Assembly (NCBI RefSeq): GCF_900101995.1
Contig: NZ_FNAS01000004.1
Location: 62,001-126,000, forward strand
DNA: 64,000 nt
Reading direction: 5' to 3'
Origin: Riemerella columbipharyngis
GTDB taxonomy: Bacteria; Bacteroidota; Bacteroidia; Flavobacteriales; Weeksellaceae
Made by a program: the position numbers and the translations under genes
Shown here: piece by piece, positions 46,661-56,276 of the stretch
Layout of the letters: every line of letters begins with the position of its first letter
How positions within the stretch are numbered: position 1 is the first letter of the stretch
Notes under the pieces: model-generated
The model's database searches: none
What the model was told of the DNA's origin: nothing
Seen by the model: only the letters and a program-made list of their open reading frames with translations

Positions 46661-48286
46661 TTATCCTAAATAAGGATATTTGTAATCTGTAGGTGGTACA
46701 AAGGTTTCTTTAATACTTCTTACAGATACCCAGCGGAGAAGATTCATTTTAGAACCGGCTTTGTCGTTAGTTCCTGAGGCTCTTGAGCCGCCGAACGGCT
46801 GTTGTCCCACTACTGCACCTGTCGGTTTGTCATTGATGTAGAAGTTTCCGGAAGCATTCTCTAATGCCTTGTAAGCCTCGTCTATCGCATAGCGGCATTG
46901 TGCAAAGATAGAACCTGTAAGCGAGTAAGGAGAAGTTTCATTTACGAGTTTTAGTGTTTCTGCCCACTTCTCATCTTCATAGACATAAACAGTAAGTATA
47001 GGTCCGAAAATTTCTTCTATCATACTTTCGTACTGAGGATTTTTAGCTTCAATGACAGTAGGGTGTACAAACCAGCCCTTAGAGTCGTCATACTGTCCGC
47101 CAATGATTACTTCTGCATCCGCAGATGCTTTTGCTCTCTCGATATAACCTTTGCATTTCTCGAAAGAGTTTTGGTCAATTACAGCATTTACAAAATTAGA
47201 AGGATCTTCTGGAGAGCCTACTTTTATGGTGTTTATTTGGCTTTCCATAGAAGCTTTTACCTCGTTCCAAAGAGATTTAGGAACATAAGCTCTGGAAGCT
47301 GCCGAACATTTTTGACCTTGATATTCAAAAGCACCTCTTACAAGTGCCGTAGCTACAGCTTTTATATCAGCGGAAGGGTGAACCATTACGAAGTCTTTAC
47401 CGCCTGTTTCACCTACGATTCTTGGATAGGATTTGTAGTTGTGGATATTGTCGCCTATCATTTTCCACATTCCTTGAAATACTTTTGTAGAACCTGTGAA
47501 ATGTAGTCCGGCAAAATCAGGGTGGGCTAACACTTTCTCTGCGGTTTCTTTGCCATCTGTAAAAATCATATTGATGACACCGTCCGGCAACCCTGCTTCT
47601 TTGAATACTTCCATAATGACTTTGGCAGAGTAAATCTGTTTGTCTGAAGGCTTCCATACCACTACATTACCCATCATAGCCATACAAGAAGGTAAGTTTC
47701 CGGATATTGCTGTAAAGTTGAATGGCGTAACCGCAAAGCAGAATCCTTCCAACGGACGGTACTCCACTCTGTTCCAGATGCCATTGTCAGACACAGGTTG
47801 TTCCGAATACATTTCTGTCATAAACTCTACATTGAAACGCAAAAAGTCTATAAACTCGCACGCGGAGTCTATCTCTGCCTGATGAACATTTTTGGATTGT
47901 CCGATCATTGTCGCGGCATTCAGTTTGTTTCTGTAAGGTCCGGCGATGAGGTCTGCAGCCTTTAAGAAAATAGAAGCTCTCTGTTCCCAGCCTAAAGCAT
48001 TCCATTTTGCTTTAGCTACCAAAGCCGCATTTATAGCATCATCTACATGGCTCATATCACCTTTGTGATAAAAACCAAGATTGTGATGATGGTCTTGGGG
48101 CGAATTGATCTCTACTTTGTTATCTGTTTTTACTTCTTTACCACCTATAATCATAGGTACTTCTACTTGTTTGCCCCACATCTCTTTGTAGGTAGCGATG
48201 AGCGCCTCGGCTTCATTAGAACCCTTAGCATAGGCTTTTACAGGTTCGTTGATTGCAATAGGCACTTGTGAAATTGCTTTTGACAT
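46661..48286 (-). CDS. pruA: L-glutamate gamma-semialdehyde dehydrogenase
   Basis: A 541-residue NAD aldehyde dehydrogenase that oxidises glutamate semialdehyde (from pyrroline-5-carboxylate) to glutamate, the second step of proline breakdown. The catalytic Cys is in YQGQKCSAASRAYVP and the general-base Glu in VGETGGKDFV. GSTKVFQGMW and QQPFGGSRASGTNDKAG are family motifs. Proline dehydrogenase is not fused or adjacent. It follows the agmatinase-family gene by 41 bases on the same strand, linking two steps of arginine/proline use. Confidence 0.96.
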   Translation of the reverse strand: MSKAISQVPIAINEPVKAYAKGSNEAEALIATYKEMWGKQVEVPMIIGGKEVKTDNKVEINSPQDHHHNLGFYHKGDMSHVDDAINAALVAKAKWNALGWEQRASIFLKAADLIAGPYRNKLNAATMIGQSKNVHQAEIDSACEFIDFLRFNVEFMTEMYSEQPVSDNGIWNRVEYRPLEGFCFAVTPFNFTAISGNLPSCMAMMGNVVVWKPSDKQIYSAKVIMEVFKEAGLPDGVINMIFTDGKETAEKVLAHPDFAGLHFTGSTKVFQGMWKMIGDNIHNYKSYPRIVGETGGKDFVMVHPSADIKAVATALVRGAFEYQGQKCSAASRAYVPKSLWNEVKASMESQINTIKVGSPEDPSNFVNAVIDQNSFEKCKGYIERAKASADAEVIIGGQYDDSKGWFVHPTVIEAKNPQYESMIEEIFGPILTVYVYEDEKWAETLKLVNETSPYSLTGSIFAQCRYAIDEAYKALENASGNFYINDKPTGAVVGQQPFGGSRASGTNDKAGSKMNLLRWVSVRSIKETFVPPTDYKYPYLG

Positions 48287-48327
48287 ATTGTTTTATTTTT
48301 GTTGATTATTATAAATTTATTTTTAGG

Positions 48328-49182
48328 TTAAGATTTACTTGTGTGGTAATAGGCCAACATTTTGTAATACAATTTTGCAGCTAAAAAAGCAGTAGGCTTA
48401 GCCATAGGAGAGTCCATCAGTTCTACAATATCAAAGGCTACGACATTGCATTTCTCAAAAACGCGTTTTAATAATTCAAGGGTAGGATACCACTGCAATC
48501 CGCCTGGCTCGGGAGTTCCGGTAGAAGGAGCTATCGCCGGATCAAAGGCATCTAAATCTATGGTAATATAAACATTACCGGACACTTTCTCAAGGACGTC
48601 ATCTATCCAATCTTCTTTTTTGGCAATTTGGTGCGCCCAGAAACAACGCCCTTCCGGCACATACTGCATTTCCTCTTTATCCATAGAGCGGATACCTACT
48701 TGTACAAGATTATGCTTTTGGTTAGCTTCAAACACAGCACAAGCGTGGTTGCTTGTAGAGCCGTGGAATTCTGGTCTTAAATCTGTATGAGCATCTAATT
48801 GCAAAACAGTAAGGTTTTCATATTTTTCTCCCACAGCTCGTATAGACCCAATAGACACAGAATGCTCGCCTCCGAAAAGCGTAAAGAGTTTATTTTCATA
48901 TTTTAGGAGTTCTTTGGTTTTTTGATAAACTGCTTCCGTCATTGCTTCGGGAGAAGAGTCTTCGGTAACTTCACCAGCCAAATACACACCTTCTAAGTAT
49001 GGTTCTGTAGCGGTTTCTATATCATAAAGTTCCATATTTTCCGAAGCGTCTAAAAAGAGCTCCGGACCTTTATCAGCTCCTTTCCCCCAAGTAGAGGTGC
49101 CGTCATAAGGGACGGTAAGAAGCATTACTTTGGAAAATTCCAAAGTCGCATTTTCTTCAGGAATACCGGCGTATGTTTTCAT
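48328..49182 (-). CDS. speB: agmatinase-family ureohydrolase
   Basis: A 284-residue binuclear manganese enzyme of the arginase/agmatinase/formiminoglutamase family. Metal-site motifs are FGGEHSVSIG, LDAHTDLRPEFHGSTSNH and ITIDLDAFDPAIAPSTGTPEPGG. The closest reading is agmatinase (agmatine to putrescine and urea). Formimidoylglutamase is a less likely alternative; it would complement the orphan hutI but that gene is 36 kb away. It lies upstream of pruA and probably shares its transcript. Confidence 0.88.
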   Translation of the reverse strand: MKTYAGIPEENATLEFSKVMLLTVPYDGTSTWGKGADKGPELFLDASENMELYDIETATEPYLEGVYLAGEVTEDSSPEAMTEAVYQKTKELLKYENKLFTLFGGEHSVSIGSIRAVGEKYENLTVLQLDAHTDLRPEFHGSTSNHACAVFEANQKHNLVQVGIRSMDKEEMQYVPEGRCFWAHQIAKKEDWIDDVLEKVSGNVYITIDLDAFDPAIAPSTGTPEPGGLQWYPTLELLKRVFEKCNVVAFDIVELMDSPMAKPTAFLAAKLYYKMLAYYHTSKS

Positions 49183-49582
49183 CGTTTATTAAGGATTAAA
49201 AATATTTTTCAGTCCTCAAAGATACAAAAAAAACTTGTTTAGGATTTGTTGAGCCTAAATTGTATATAAAAATAGAATCATTAAATGCATTTATAAGAAT
49301 AGAATTTAGCGGATATTTGTGAGTTATAAACTCTCTATTTGGACAACAAGGAGAGAAAAGGATTAAAATGAAGAACGCTGAAATCACTTATTGGAGTTTA
49401 TTTTAAAAAAAAAGTATAGGGGAGGGGAATTAAAACAATTGTATTAGAATCGTTTCAAATGATAAAATTAGATTGTCTTTTAATGTTCAGTTAAATTTCT
49501 TGCAGGTATTCAAAAGCGGCTAAAGAGGTGTTTTTAGAATTAAGTTTATGGTAGTAAAAATCGGTAAGTCGAGAAAAATCAT
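49183..49582. other. spacer between the agmatinase gene and the DEAD-box gene
   Basis: About 400 bases in a divergent arrangement. It holds no gene-like frame and no strong hairpin; a 12-codon ATG frame at about 49368 is probably chance. Confidence 0.55.
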
Positions 49583-49590
49583 TATCTTTG
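49583..49590 (+). promoter_or_regulatory. -7 element of the DEAD-box helicase gene
   Basis: TATCTTTG, full consensus, 20 bases before ATG 49611. It supports that start over an upstream in-frame codon at 49548. Confidence 0.6.
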
Positions 49591-49610
49591 CAAAAATTTT
49601 ACAATACTTA

Positions 49611-51269
49611 ATGAATTTATTTAGCGAAACCAACCTTAGCCCTGAGCTTCTCAAGGCTGTTGGTGAATTGGGCTTCGAAAGCCCTACGGAAATCCAAAAA
49701 CAAACCATTCCTTTTATTTCTTCAGACATCCGAGACCTTATTGCGCTGGCACAGACGGGAACAGGCAAAACTGCTGCTTTTTCCTTGCCTATTTTGGATA
49801 TGATAGACGATAAAAGCCGAGTGATACAGCTTTTGGTGCTTTGCCCTACTCGAGAGCTTTGTTTGCAGATTTCAAAAGATATTGCGAACTACTCCAAATT
49901 TTTGCCAAAGATTAAAAGCGTGGCAGTATATGGAGGGAGCAGCATTACGGATCAAATCAGAAAACTGAGGGAAAAACCTCAGATTATAGTGGGGACGCCG
50001 GGTAGAGTGATAGACCTTATCAATAGAAAAGCACTTGATTTTTCAAAGATAAATTGGCTCGTTCTGGATGAGGCTGATGAAATGCTTTCAATGGGTTTCA
50101 AAGACGATTTGGAAACGATTCTCAGCGAAACGCCGGATACTAAACAAACGCTTCTTTTTTCTGCAACAATGAATAAAGAAGTGGAGCGGATTTCTAAAAA
50201 TTATCTTACCAATCCTCACCGTATTTCGGTAGGCTCTATCAACGAGGTGAAAAAAAACATTTCACACGAATACTATGTCGTAAACTACCGCCAAAAGAAA
50301 GAAGCCCTGAAAAGACTTATAGATGCTAATCCTAATCAGTACTCCATTATCTTCTGCCGTACCAGAATGGAAACGCAAGATGTGGCAGATTTTTTGATGC
50401 AAAACGGCTATGCAGCAGATGCTTTGCACGGAGATTTGTCCCAAGCACAGCGTGATACGGTGATGAAAAAGTTTAGACTGAAAAATATTGATATTTTGGT
50501 AGCTACCGATGTGGCGGCTCGTGGTCTTGATGTGGATTCTCTTACCCATGTGGTACATTATTCTCTGCCAGACGATCCGGAGGTATTCGTGCATAGAAGC
50601 GGAAGAACAGGGCGTGCCGGTAAAGACGGGATTTCTATGGCACTTATCAAGCCGGAGGAAACACGAAAATTGAAACAAATAAAATCTCAGACTAAGATAG
50701 AGATTAAAGAAAACAAAATCCCGAAGGGAGAGGATATTATCAAGGCCCAAGTGAAAGGCGTTTTTGAAAAACTGTTTACAGAGCACGAAGATTTTTTTGA
50801 ATTTGATGACTGTCTTATTCCGGATTTGTCGGAATTTAGCAAAGAAGAATTAGCCCATCGTTTATTACAGCTTCAGCTGAGGGAATTGGCACTTTATTAC
50901 CAACATAGAAATGACCTGTCCGAGCAAAAGCTACACAGAGAAGAGGATATTAAAGAAAGCCGAAGAGAGCGGGGAAGAAGAGATAGAGGAGGTGATAGAA
51001 GAATGAGAAAATCCAGAAACACAAGCTCGAATATGGTTCGTTTCTTTTTCAATCTTGGTAAAAAAGACAAACTGAAAAAGACCGATATGCTGGACATCAT
51101 CAATAAAGCAACTAAAAAAGCTAAAAAAAGACCGGACATTGGAGATATAGAGATATTGGATAAATTTACTTTCTTTGAAGTGGAAAAGCCTTTTAGGCAA
51201 GAGATTTTGAATAATATATCTTCTATGAAATTCAAAGGTAAAGAAATGCGCGCAGAAGTAGCAAATTAA
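49611..51269 (+). CDS. DEAD-box RNA helicase with DbpA-type RNA-binding domain
   Basis: A 552-residue ATP-dependent RNA helicase. Helicase motifs are in order: Q motif (FESPTEIQKQTIPF), I AQTGTGKT, Ia PTRELC, Ib TPGR, II DEAD, III SAT, V TDVAARGLD, VI HRSGRTGRAG. A basic linker (about residues 455-482) leads to a C-terminal RRM-like domain (VRFFFNLGKKDKLKK to MKFKGKEMRAEVA) as in DbpA and CsdA, which bind rRNA. A role in ribosome assembly or cold adaptation is probable. It is a single gene with its own promoter. Confidence 0.93.
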   Translation: MNLFSETNLSPELLKAVGELGFESPTEIQKQTIPFISSDIRDLIALAQTGTGKTAAFSLPILDMIDDKSRVIQLLVLCPTRELCLQISKDIANYSKFLPKIKSVAVYGGSSITDQIRKLREKPQIIVGTPGRVIDLINRKALDFSKINWLVLDEADEMLSMGFKDDLETILSETPDTKQTLLFSATMNKEVERISKNYLTNPHRISVGSINEVKKNISHEYYVVNYRQKKEALKRLIDANPNQYSIIFCRTRMETQDVADFLMQNGYAADALHGDLSQAQRDTVMKKFRLKNIDILVATDVAARGLDVDSLTHVVHYSLPDDPEVFVHRSGRTGRAGKDGISMALIKPEETRKLKQIKSQTKIEIKENKIPKGEDIIKAQVKGVFEKLFTEHEDFFEFDDCLIPDLSEFSKEELAHRLLQLQLRELALYYQHRNDLSEQKLHREEDIKESRRERGRRDRGGDRRMRKSRNTSSNMVRFFFNLGKKDKLKKTDMLDIINKATKKAKKRPDIGDIEILDKFTFFEVEKPFRQEILNNISSMKFKGKEMRAEVAN

Positions 51270-51434
51270 GTCCTTTCTATCAGAATTATAGCGTGTTGTC
51301 TCGCAGTCTTGTGTTGTGAGACATTTTTTTTGGTCGTGATATTTCTCATATGTTAATAAAAGTTAATATTAAATTTAACTTTGGATTAAGTTTATTTTTG
51401 ATATTTGCATCTTGAATTAAAACAAAATAATAAA

Positions 51435-52073
51435 ATGGGAATAGGTAATATTTTTAAGGCATTCCAACCTAAAGATAAAGTATTTTTCACATTATTCGAA
51501 GAGGTAGCAGATACCTTAGTAGAAATGTCTAATACCTTCCACGAAGGGTTGAAAGATTTTGATATCAATGATGATTCTCTTCTGAAGAAAATGAGTGAGT
51601 ATGAACATAAAAACGACAATACTACTCATAAAATTTATACAGAGCTGAGTAAAAATTTCATCACGCCTTTTGATAGGGAAGATATCCACCATCTTACCAG
51701 TGCTTTAGATGATATAGCAGACTATATGTATGCCTCTTCTAAGTATATTTTCCTCTATAAAAGTCCTAAGAATAATTCGTTTGCAGAGCTTACGCTTCTC
51801 ATACAGAAAGCTTGTTTGGAGATAAGAAATGCTATTATTAACCTTAAAGATTTCAAAAATATCCAAGCGGTAAAAGAATCTACCATTAAGATAAACAGCT
51901 ACGAAAACTTAGCAGATGATGTGCTTAGTAATGCAATGATACAGCTTTTTGAAACAGGAGATGCCATCAATGTCATCAAAGTAAGCCAGGTTTTGAGCTA
52001 TATGGAAAAAGTAACGGACAAGGCAGAAGATGTAGCTAATGTGATAGACAGTATTATCATTAAGTATTCTTAA
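51435..52073 (+). CDS. DUF47 (PhoU-like) phosphate transport regulator
   Basis: A 212-residue all-helical protein of the DUF47/PhoU-like group, starting MGIGNIFKAFQPKDKVFF. It has the family acidic helix pattern (EHKNDNTTHKIYTELSKNFITPF and REDIHHLTSALDDIADYM). Members usually lie next to PiT transporters and are thought to modulate them. Here the PiT gene follows 20 bases later, a clear cotranscribed pair. ATG 51435 is chosen over an earlier frame extension at 51405. Confidence 0.9.
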   Translation: MGIGNIFKAFQPKDKVFFTLFEEVADTLVEMSNTFHEGLKDFDINDDSLLKKMSEYEHKNDNTTHKIYTELSKNFITPFDREDIHHLTSALDDIADYMYASSKYIFLYKSPKNNSFAELTLLIQKACLEIRNAIINLKDFKNIQAVKESTIKINSYENLADDVLSNAMIQLFETGDAINVIKVSQVLSYMEKVTDKAEDVANVIDSIIIKYS

Positions 52074-52093
52074 TTTTTTTTGATTTTAATCCT

Positions 52094-53233
52094 ATGGATA
52101 TACCTATACTTTTAATATTGATTATTGCAATAGCTCTACTATTTGATTTTATCAATGGATTTCACGATGCGGCCAATTCTATTGCTACAATAGTCTCTAC
52201 TAAAGTTCTTACGCCTTTTCAAGCTGTTCTTTGGGCTGCGTTTTGGAATTTTTCGGCGTTTTTTATTGCTTATTTTGTGTTGAAAGAATTTAATATAGCC
52301 AATACTATTGCTAAGATTGTAAACGAGGATTTTGTCAATCTCAATGTGATATTTGCAGGTCTTGTAGCTGCCATTTTTTGGAATCTGTTTACTTGGTGGT
52401 TTGGTATACCTTCGTCTTCTTCTCATACGCTTATAGGCGGATTCTTGGGTGCGGCTCTTATGCACGCCTATATGCAGGATTATTACGCTGTGGTACAAGC
52501 CAATCCGGGATTGTCTTTTTTTCAGACGGTTGGCAGAGCTTTTCATCAGCTTTTTGGGCAAGATGTGGTGAGGTATAGCAAGGTGATTCCTACATTCTTA
52601 TTTATATTTTTGGCACCGCTTATAGGTATGGTTATTTCCATCATTATTACATTAATTATTGAAAATATATTCAAAAATACAAAGCCAAATAAAGCAGATA
52701 ATTGGTTCAAAAAATTACAATTGCTTTCGTCAGCGGGACTAAGTTTGTCTCATGGTCTTAATGACTCGCAGAAGGTAATGGGAGTGATAGGTGCAGCGGT
52801 AATTTTTTATCATGTGGTTATCATTAAGGATCCCGATTATCTCAATAAACTGCCGGCAGATAGGTTTAATTATTTTACACAACATTATTTTTGGGTGCCT
52901 TTTGTTTCTTTTCTTGCAATGGGATTGGGAACGATGAGCGGCGGATGGAAAATCGTAAAAACGATGGGGACCAAAATTACAAAAGTTACTTCTTTAGAAG
53001 GTGTTTGTGCAGAAGCTGCTGGAGCTGTAACGCTCTTTATCACAGAGCATTTTGGTATTCCTGTATCTACTACGCATACATTATCCGGATCTATTATAGG
53101 AGTGGGGCTTACCAAAAGAGTTTCAGCCGTAAGGTGGGGGATTACGATAAGTTTGCTGTGGGCATGGATACTTACCATTCCTATTAGTGCCATAGTAGCT
53201 GCATTGTGCTATATGCTTGTGATGTGGATATAG
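52094..53233 (+). CDS. inorganic phosphate transporter, PiT family
   Basis: A 379-residue inner-membrane phosphate carrier. The two inverted PiT signatures are GFHDAANSIATIVSTKVL (about 22-39) and GLNDSQKVMGVIGAAVI (about 220-236); GIPSSSSHTLIGG and GIPVSTTHTLSGSIIGVG are the matching later motifs. About ten transmembrane segments are seen. It moves metal-phosphate or phosphate with a cation; low-affinity uptake is the family norm. It pairs with the DUF47 gene. Confidence 0.95.
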   Translation: MDIPILLILIIAIALLFDFINGFHDAANSIATIVSTKVLTPFQAVLWAAFWNFSAFFIAYFVLKEFNIANTIAKIVNEDFVNLNVIFAGLVAAIFWNLFTWWFGIPSSSSHTLIGGFLGAALMHAYMQDYYAVVQANPGLSFFQTVGRAFHQLFGQDVVRYSKVIPTFLFIFLAPLIGMVISIIITLIIENIFKNTKPNKADNWFKKLQLLSSAGLSLSHGLNDSQKVMGVIGAAVIFYHVVIIKDPDYLNKLPADRFNYFTQHYFWVPFVSFLAMGLGTMSGGWKIVKTMGTKITKVTSLEGVCAEAAGAVTLFITEHFGIPVSTTHTLSGSIIGVGLTKRVSAVRWGITISLLWAWILTIPISAIVAALCYMLVMWI

Positions 53234-53357
53234 TACTTGATGTAATGGTATTTGAAATAGTCTGTGATAATTTATTTTATTACAGACTTTTTTATAAAAA
53301 TGAAACGGCACCTTAAAAATAGAACGAAAAAATTTACCTTTGTAAATATTTTGAGCT

Positions 53358-53945
53358 ATGAAAAAACTGTATTTATTTGATTTTGATGGAACACTTACCA
53401 CCAAAGACACGATGTTCCTGTTTCTGAAGTTTTATAACAAAGGTAAATTTAGAGTGCAGTTTATCAAATACATTCCGCTTTTCGTTTTGCTCAAATTAGG
53501 GCTTCTGAATAATACCAAAGTGAAACAAAGTTTTATTGCTTCCATATTGAAAGGAGAAAAAAAATCGCGGCTTGAAGAAACGGCAGATGCGTTTTTCAGG
53601 ACTTATTATCCCAAAATCATAAGACCGGCAGCATTAGAATTTATCAAAAAAATAGACAGAGGGCATACATATTGTTTTCTGGTAACGGCCTCGTTGGATA
53701 TTTGGGTGAGACCTTTTGCGGAAGAGTTTGGAATGAATTTATTATCTACCGAAGCACTTTATAAAGATGATATTTTTACAGGAAGGTTTGCTACTAAGAA
53801 CTGTAATGGAGAGGAGAAAGTCCGTAGAATCAATAAGGCAGTAGAGGGGCTTAGGTATGATAAAAGCATTGCTTTTGGAGATACTAAAGGGGATAAATCA
53901 ATGTTAAATTGGGCAAATGAAGGTTTATTTCAATTTTTTCACTAA
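53358..53945 (+). CDS. HAD-IB family phosphatase
   Basis: A 195-residue hydrolase of the HAD superfamily, subfamily IB. Motif I is LFDFDGTLTTKD (nucleophile Asp8), motif II VTAS, motif III Lys with FGDTKGDKSML as motif IV. A helical cap (about 20-95) is typical of phosphoserine/phosphatidylglycerophosphatase-like members. The substrate is unknown. It is first of a probable three-gene unit with the lipoprotein and cysteine desulfurase genes. A -7 match TACCTTTG lies at 53335-53342. Confidence 0.87.
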   Translation: MKKLYLFDFDGTLTTKDTMFLFLKFYNKGKFRVQFIKYIPLFVLLKLGLLNNTKVKQSFIASILKGEKKSRLEETADAFFRTYYPKIIRPAALEFIKKIDRGHTYCFLVTASLDIWVRPFAEEFGMNLLSTEALYKDDIFTGRFATKNCNGEEKVRRINKAVEGLRYDKSIAFGDTKGDKSMLNWANEGLFQFFH

Positions 53946-53966
53946 CTTAGCCAACAAATATTTACT

Positions 53967-54467
53967 ATGAAAAAAATATTATTAACAAGTGTTTTAGGAT
54001 TGTTCGTGATGTGTAATTCGCAAAAGAAATTAACTCTTATGGAAAACAAGAATGAAATAGTATTTGGAAAATACTTATTTTACTCGGCTACTAATGGAGG
54101 TTCTGCTTCCAGAGAATATAGAATTCTAAAAAATCAGCAAGAGCTGGATAAAGTTCTGAATGGAGAGAATAGTGGTTTATTCTTGGTAGAGAAGGATAAT
54201 AAAAGTAAAGATTTGTTAAAATTCCCTAAAAACCAAAAAGTCATTTATTACGCTTTGGGAGAGTTTCGCTCGGGCGTGCATACCCCAAAAGGGATAGATA
54301 GCATAAAAGTTTCCGGAGATGATTTGGAAGTTTATCTCAAAGGAAAAGAGAAAACAAAACCTTTTTCTCCCGGGCAAATGCAGTATGTAGAGCAAATAGT
54401 AACGAGACCTTGGATGGTTTTTTCAGTTCCGTCAAACTTTGAATTCAAAAATATTGTACTTAAATAA
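53967..54467 (+). CDS. hypothetical exported protein, possible lipoprotein
   Basis: A 166-residue protein with a short signal-like N-terminus (hydrophobic 4-15) and a weak lipobox ending in Cys16 (LFVMC). The mature part is basic and moderately hydrophilic with no motif I recognise. It lies 21 bases after the HAD gene and 3 bases before the cysteine desulfurase gene, so it is cotranscribed with both, but the relation is unexplained. Confidence 0.7.
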   Translation: MKKILLTSVLGLFVMCNSQKKLTLMENKNEIVFGKYLFYSATNGGSASREYRILKNQQELDKVLNGENSGLFLVEKDNKSKDLLKFPKNQKVIYYALGEFRSGVHTPKGIDSIKVSGDDLEVYLKGKEKTKPFSPGQMQYVEQIVTRPWMVFSVPSNFEFKNIVLK

Positions 54468-54470
54468 GCT

Positions 54471-55625
54471 ATGAATAGAGTATATTTGGATAATGCCGCT
54501 ACGACGCCGCTTACGAATGAAGTAATAGAAGCTATGGTGGCATCTATGAAAGAACAATACGGTAATCCGTCTTCTACCCACAGCATAGGGCAAGAGGCTA
54601 AAACCAAAATAGAAGAAGTCCGCCGTTTGGTAGCGAATGCACTGAAAGTGCAGCCGGGAGAAATAGTTTTTACCTCGTGTGGCACGGAGTCTAATAATAT
54701 GATAATCAAGTCTTGCGTAGAGCATCTGGAGGTAGAGCGTATTATCACTTCGCCACTAGAGCATAAGTGTGTAGCAGAGACTTGTCTTGATATGAAGAAA
54801 AGAAAAGGAGTAGAACTGGTCTATCTCCGCCCTAATGAAAAAGGAGATTTAGACCTAAACAAATTAGAGGAGCTACTTAAATCTTCTGAGAAGAAAACAC
54901 TCGTAACGCTAATGCATGTAAACAATGAAATAGGAAATATTTATGATATAGAGCGTATTGCTAAGTTGTGCAAGGAATACAATGCCCTCTACCACTCGGA
55001 TACGGTGCAGACCGTGGCTCATATTGATTTGGATTTTTCTAAAATACCAGTGGATTTTGCCTCGTGCAGTGCCCATAAATTTCACGGTCCTAAAGGGACT
55101 GGGTTTGCTTTTGTGAGAAAATCTACAGGGTTGAAAGCATTGATAACAGGTGGACCGCAGGAGAGAAGTCTAAGAGCAGGTACCGAAAATGTGTGTGGTA
55201 TAGTTGGGTTGGGAAAAGCTTTGGAGCTGTCATTAGACCATATGAAAGAATACTCAGAGCATATGCAGGAGATAAAAGACTATGCAATAGAGCGGCTTTC
55301 GGAAAAAATCCAAGGTGTTAAATTCAATGGGCGGAGTGCGGAGAAAGAACACAGCCTCTATACACTGCTGAGCGTCCTTTTACCATATAAAAATCCGTTA
55401 TTAGGTTTACAACTGGATATGAAAGGGATTGCCATATCCCAGGGGAGTGCTTGTAGTTCCGGGGCGGGTAAACCCTCTATGGTGATGATGTCTATTTTAG
55501 ATGAAGATGAGATGGATGTCTGTACGCCTATGCGTGTGTCTTTTAGTCATTTAACAACAAGAGAAGAAATAGATGTGCTGGTAAATGCTCTGCTGGAGAT
55601 AGAATCTATAGATAAAAACAATTAG
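54471..55625 (+). CDS. cysteine desulfurase
   Basis: A 384-residue PLP enzyme that takes sulfur from cysteine as a persulfide for Fe-S clusters or tRNA thiolation. LDNAATTP opens the protein; the PLP Lys203 is in SAHKFHGPKG; the catalytic Cys328 is in SQGSACSSGAGKPS, the IscS/NifS (group I) loop type. It is full length. No iscU or other Fe-S assembly genes are adjacent. It ends the HAD-lipoprotein-desulfurase unit; trxA follows on its own promoter. Confidence 0.94.
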   Translation: MNRVYLDNAATTPLTNEVIEAMVASMKEQYGNPSSTHSIGQEAKTKIEEVRRLVANALKVQPGEIVFTSCGTESNNMIIKSCVEHLEVERIITSPLEHKCVAETCLDMKKRKGVELVYLRPNEKGDLDLNKLEELLKSSEKKTLVTLMHVNNEIGNIYDIERIAKLCKEYNALYHSDTVQTVAHIDLDFSKIPVDFASCSAHKFHGPKGTGFAFVRKSTGLKALITGGPQERSLRAGTENVCGIVGLGKALELSLDHMKEYSEHMQEIKDYAIERLSEKIQGVKFNGRSAEKEHSLYTLLSVLLPYKNPLLGLQLDMKGIAISQGSACSSGAGKPSMVMMSILDEDEMDVCTPMRVSFSHLTTREEIDVLVNALLEIESIDKNN

Positions 55626-55694
55626 TGATATAGATGTTGTTTTAATGAAAAAATGTAAATTTGCAAAATGTTTAATTAAATAAAAAGAAAAATT

Positions 55695-56012
55695 ATGGCG
55701 TTAGAAATCACAGACAGTAATTTCAAAGAAATTGTGTTAGAATCAGATAAGCCTGTATTGGTAGACTTTTGGGCTGTATGGTGTGGACCATGTAAAATGC
55801 TTGGCCCTATTATAGATGAACTTGCTAATGATTTTGAAGGAAAGGCAGTAGTGGGAAAAGTAGATGTGGATAATAACCAACAAGTATCTATGGAGTATGG
55901 TATTAGAAATATACCTACGGTTTTAATATTCAAAAATGGGGAAGTGGTAGATAAGTTGGTAGGAGTATCTCCAAAAGCTGTTATAGCAGAGAAATTATCA
56001 GCTTATTTGTAG
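55695..56012 (+). CDS. trxA: thioredoxin
   Basis: A 105-residue cytoplasmic thiol-disulfide carrier with the active site WCGPCK (Cys30 and Cys33), the cis-Pro motif RNIPTVLIF and ending KLSAYL. A -7 match TAAATTTG lies at 55656-55663, with a TTG at 55637-55639. The position behind a cysteine desulfurase is suggestive but separate transcription is likely. Confidence 0.96.
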   Translation: MALEITDSNFKEIVLESDKPVLVDFWAVWCGPCKMLGPIIDELANDFEGKAVVGKVDVDNNQQVSMEYGIRNIPTVLIFKNGEVVDKLVGVSPKAVIAEKLSAYL

Positions 56013-56040
56013 TAATACTAAAAATAATTGATTTGATAAT

Positions 56041-56070
56041 GAGCACTTTCCTTTTTGGAGGTGCTTTTTT
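56041..56070 (+). terminator. terminator after trxA
   Basis: Arms AGCAC...TCC and GGAGGTGCT pair imperfectly and are followed by TTTTTT, 30 bases after the trxA stop. Confidence 0.65.
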
Positions 56071-56083
56071 ATATCATTTTTAT

Positions 56084-56113
56084 TTGTGTAGTAAAAAAAA
56101 AGTTTTAAATTTG
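56084..56113 (+). promoter_or_regulatory. promoter of the tandem tRNA-Asp genes
   Basis: TTG 56084-56086, 19-base spacer, TAAATTTG 56106-56113, about 60 bases before the first tRNA. It is a full consensus match. Confidence 0.78.
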
Positions 56114-56172
56114 CACAGCAATAAAACAAAGAGTAGTAGCTCATAGTGAGACTATTGAAATATTTTAGTTCA

Positions 56173-56246
56173 GATCCGGTAGTTCAGCTGGTTAGAATAC
56201 CTGCCTGTCACGCAGGTGGTCGCGGGTTCGAGCCCCGTCCGGATCG
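56173..56246 (+). tRNA. tRNA-Asp (GTC), copy 1
   Basis: A 74-nt cloverleaf: acceptor GATCCGG with CCGGATC, discriminator G; D arm AGTTCAGCTGGTTAGAAT; anticodon stem-loop CCTGC-CTGTCAC-GCAGG with anticodon GTC; T arm CGGG-TTCGAGC-CCCG. The 3' CCA is not encoded. G73 and anticodon GTC are Asp identity elements. Confidence 0.96.
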
Positions 56247-56276
56247 CATTTTGAGAGTTTATAATATATTTATTAG

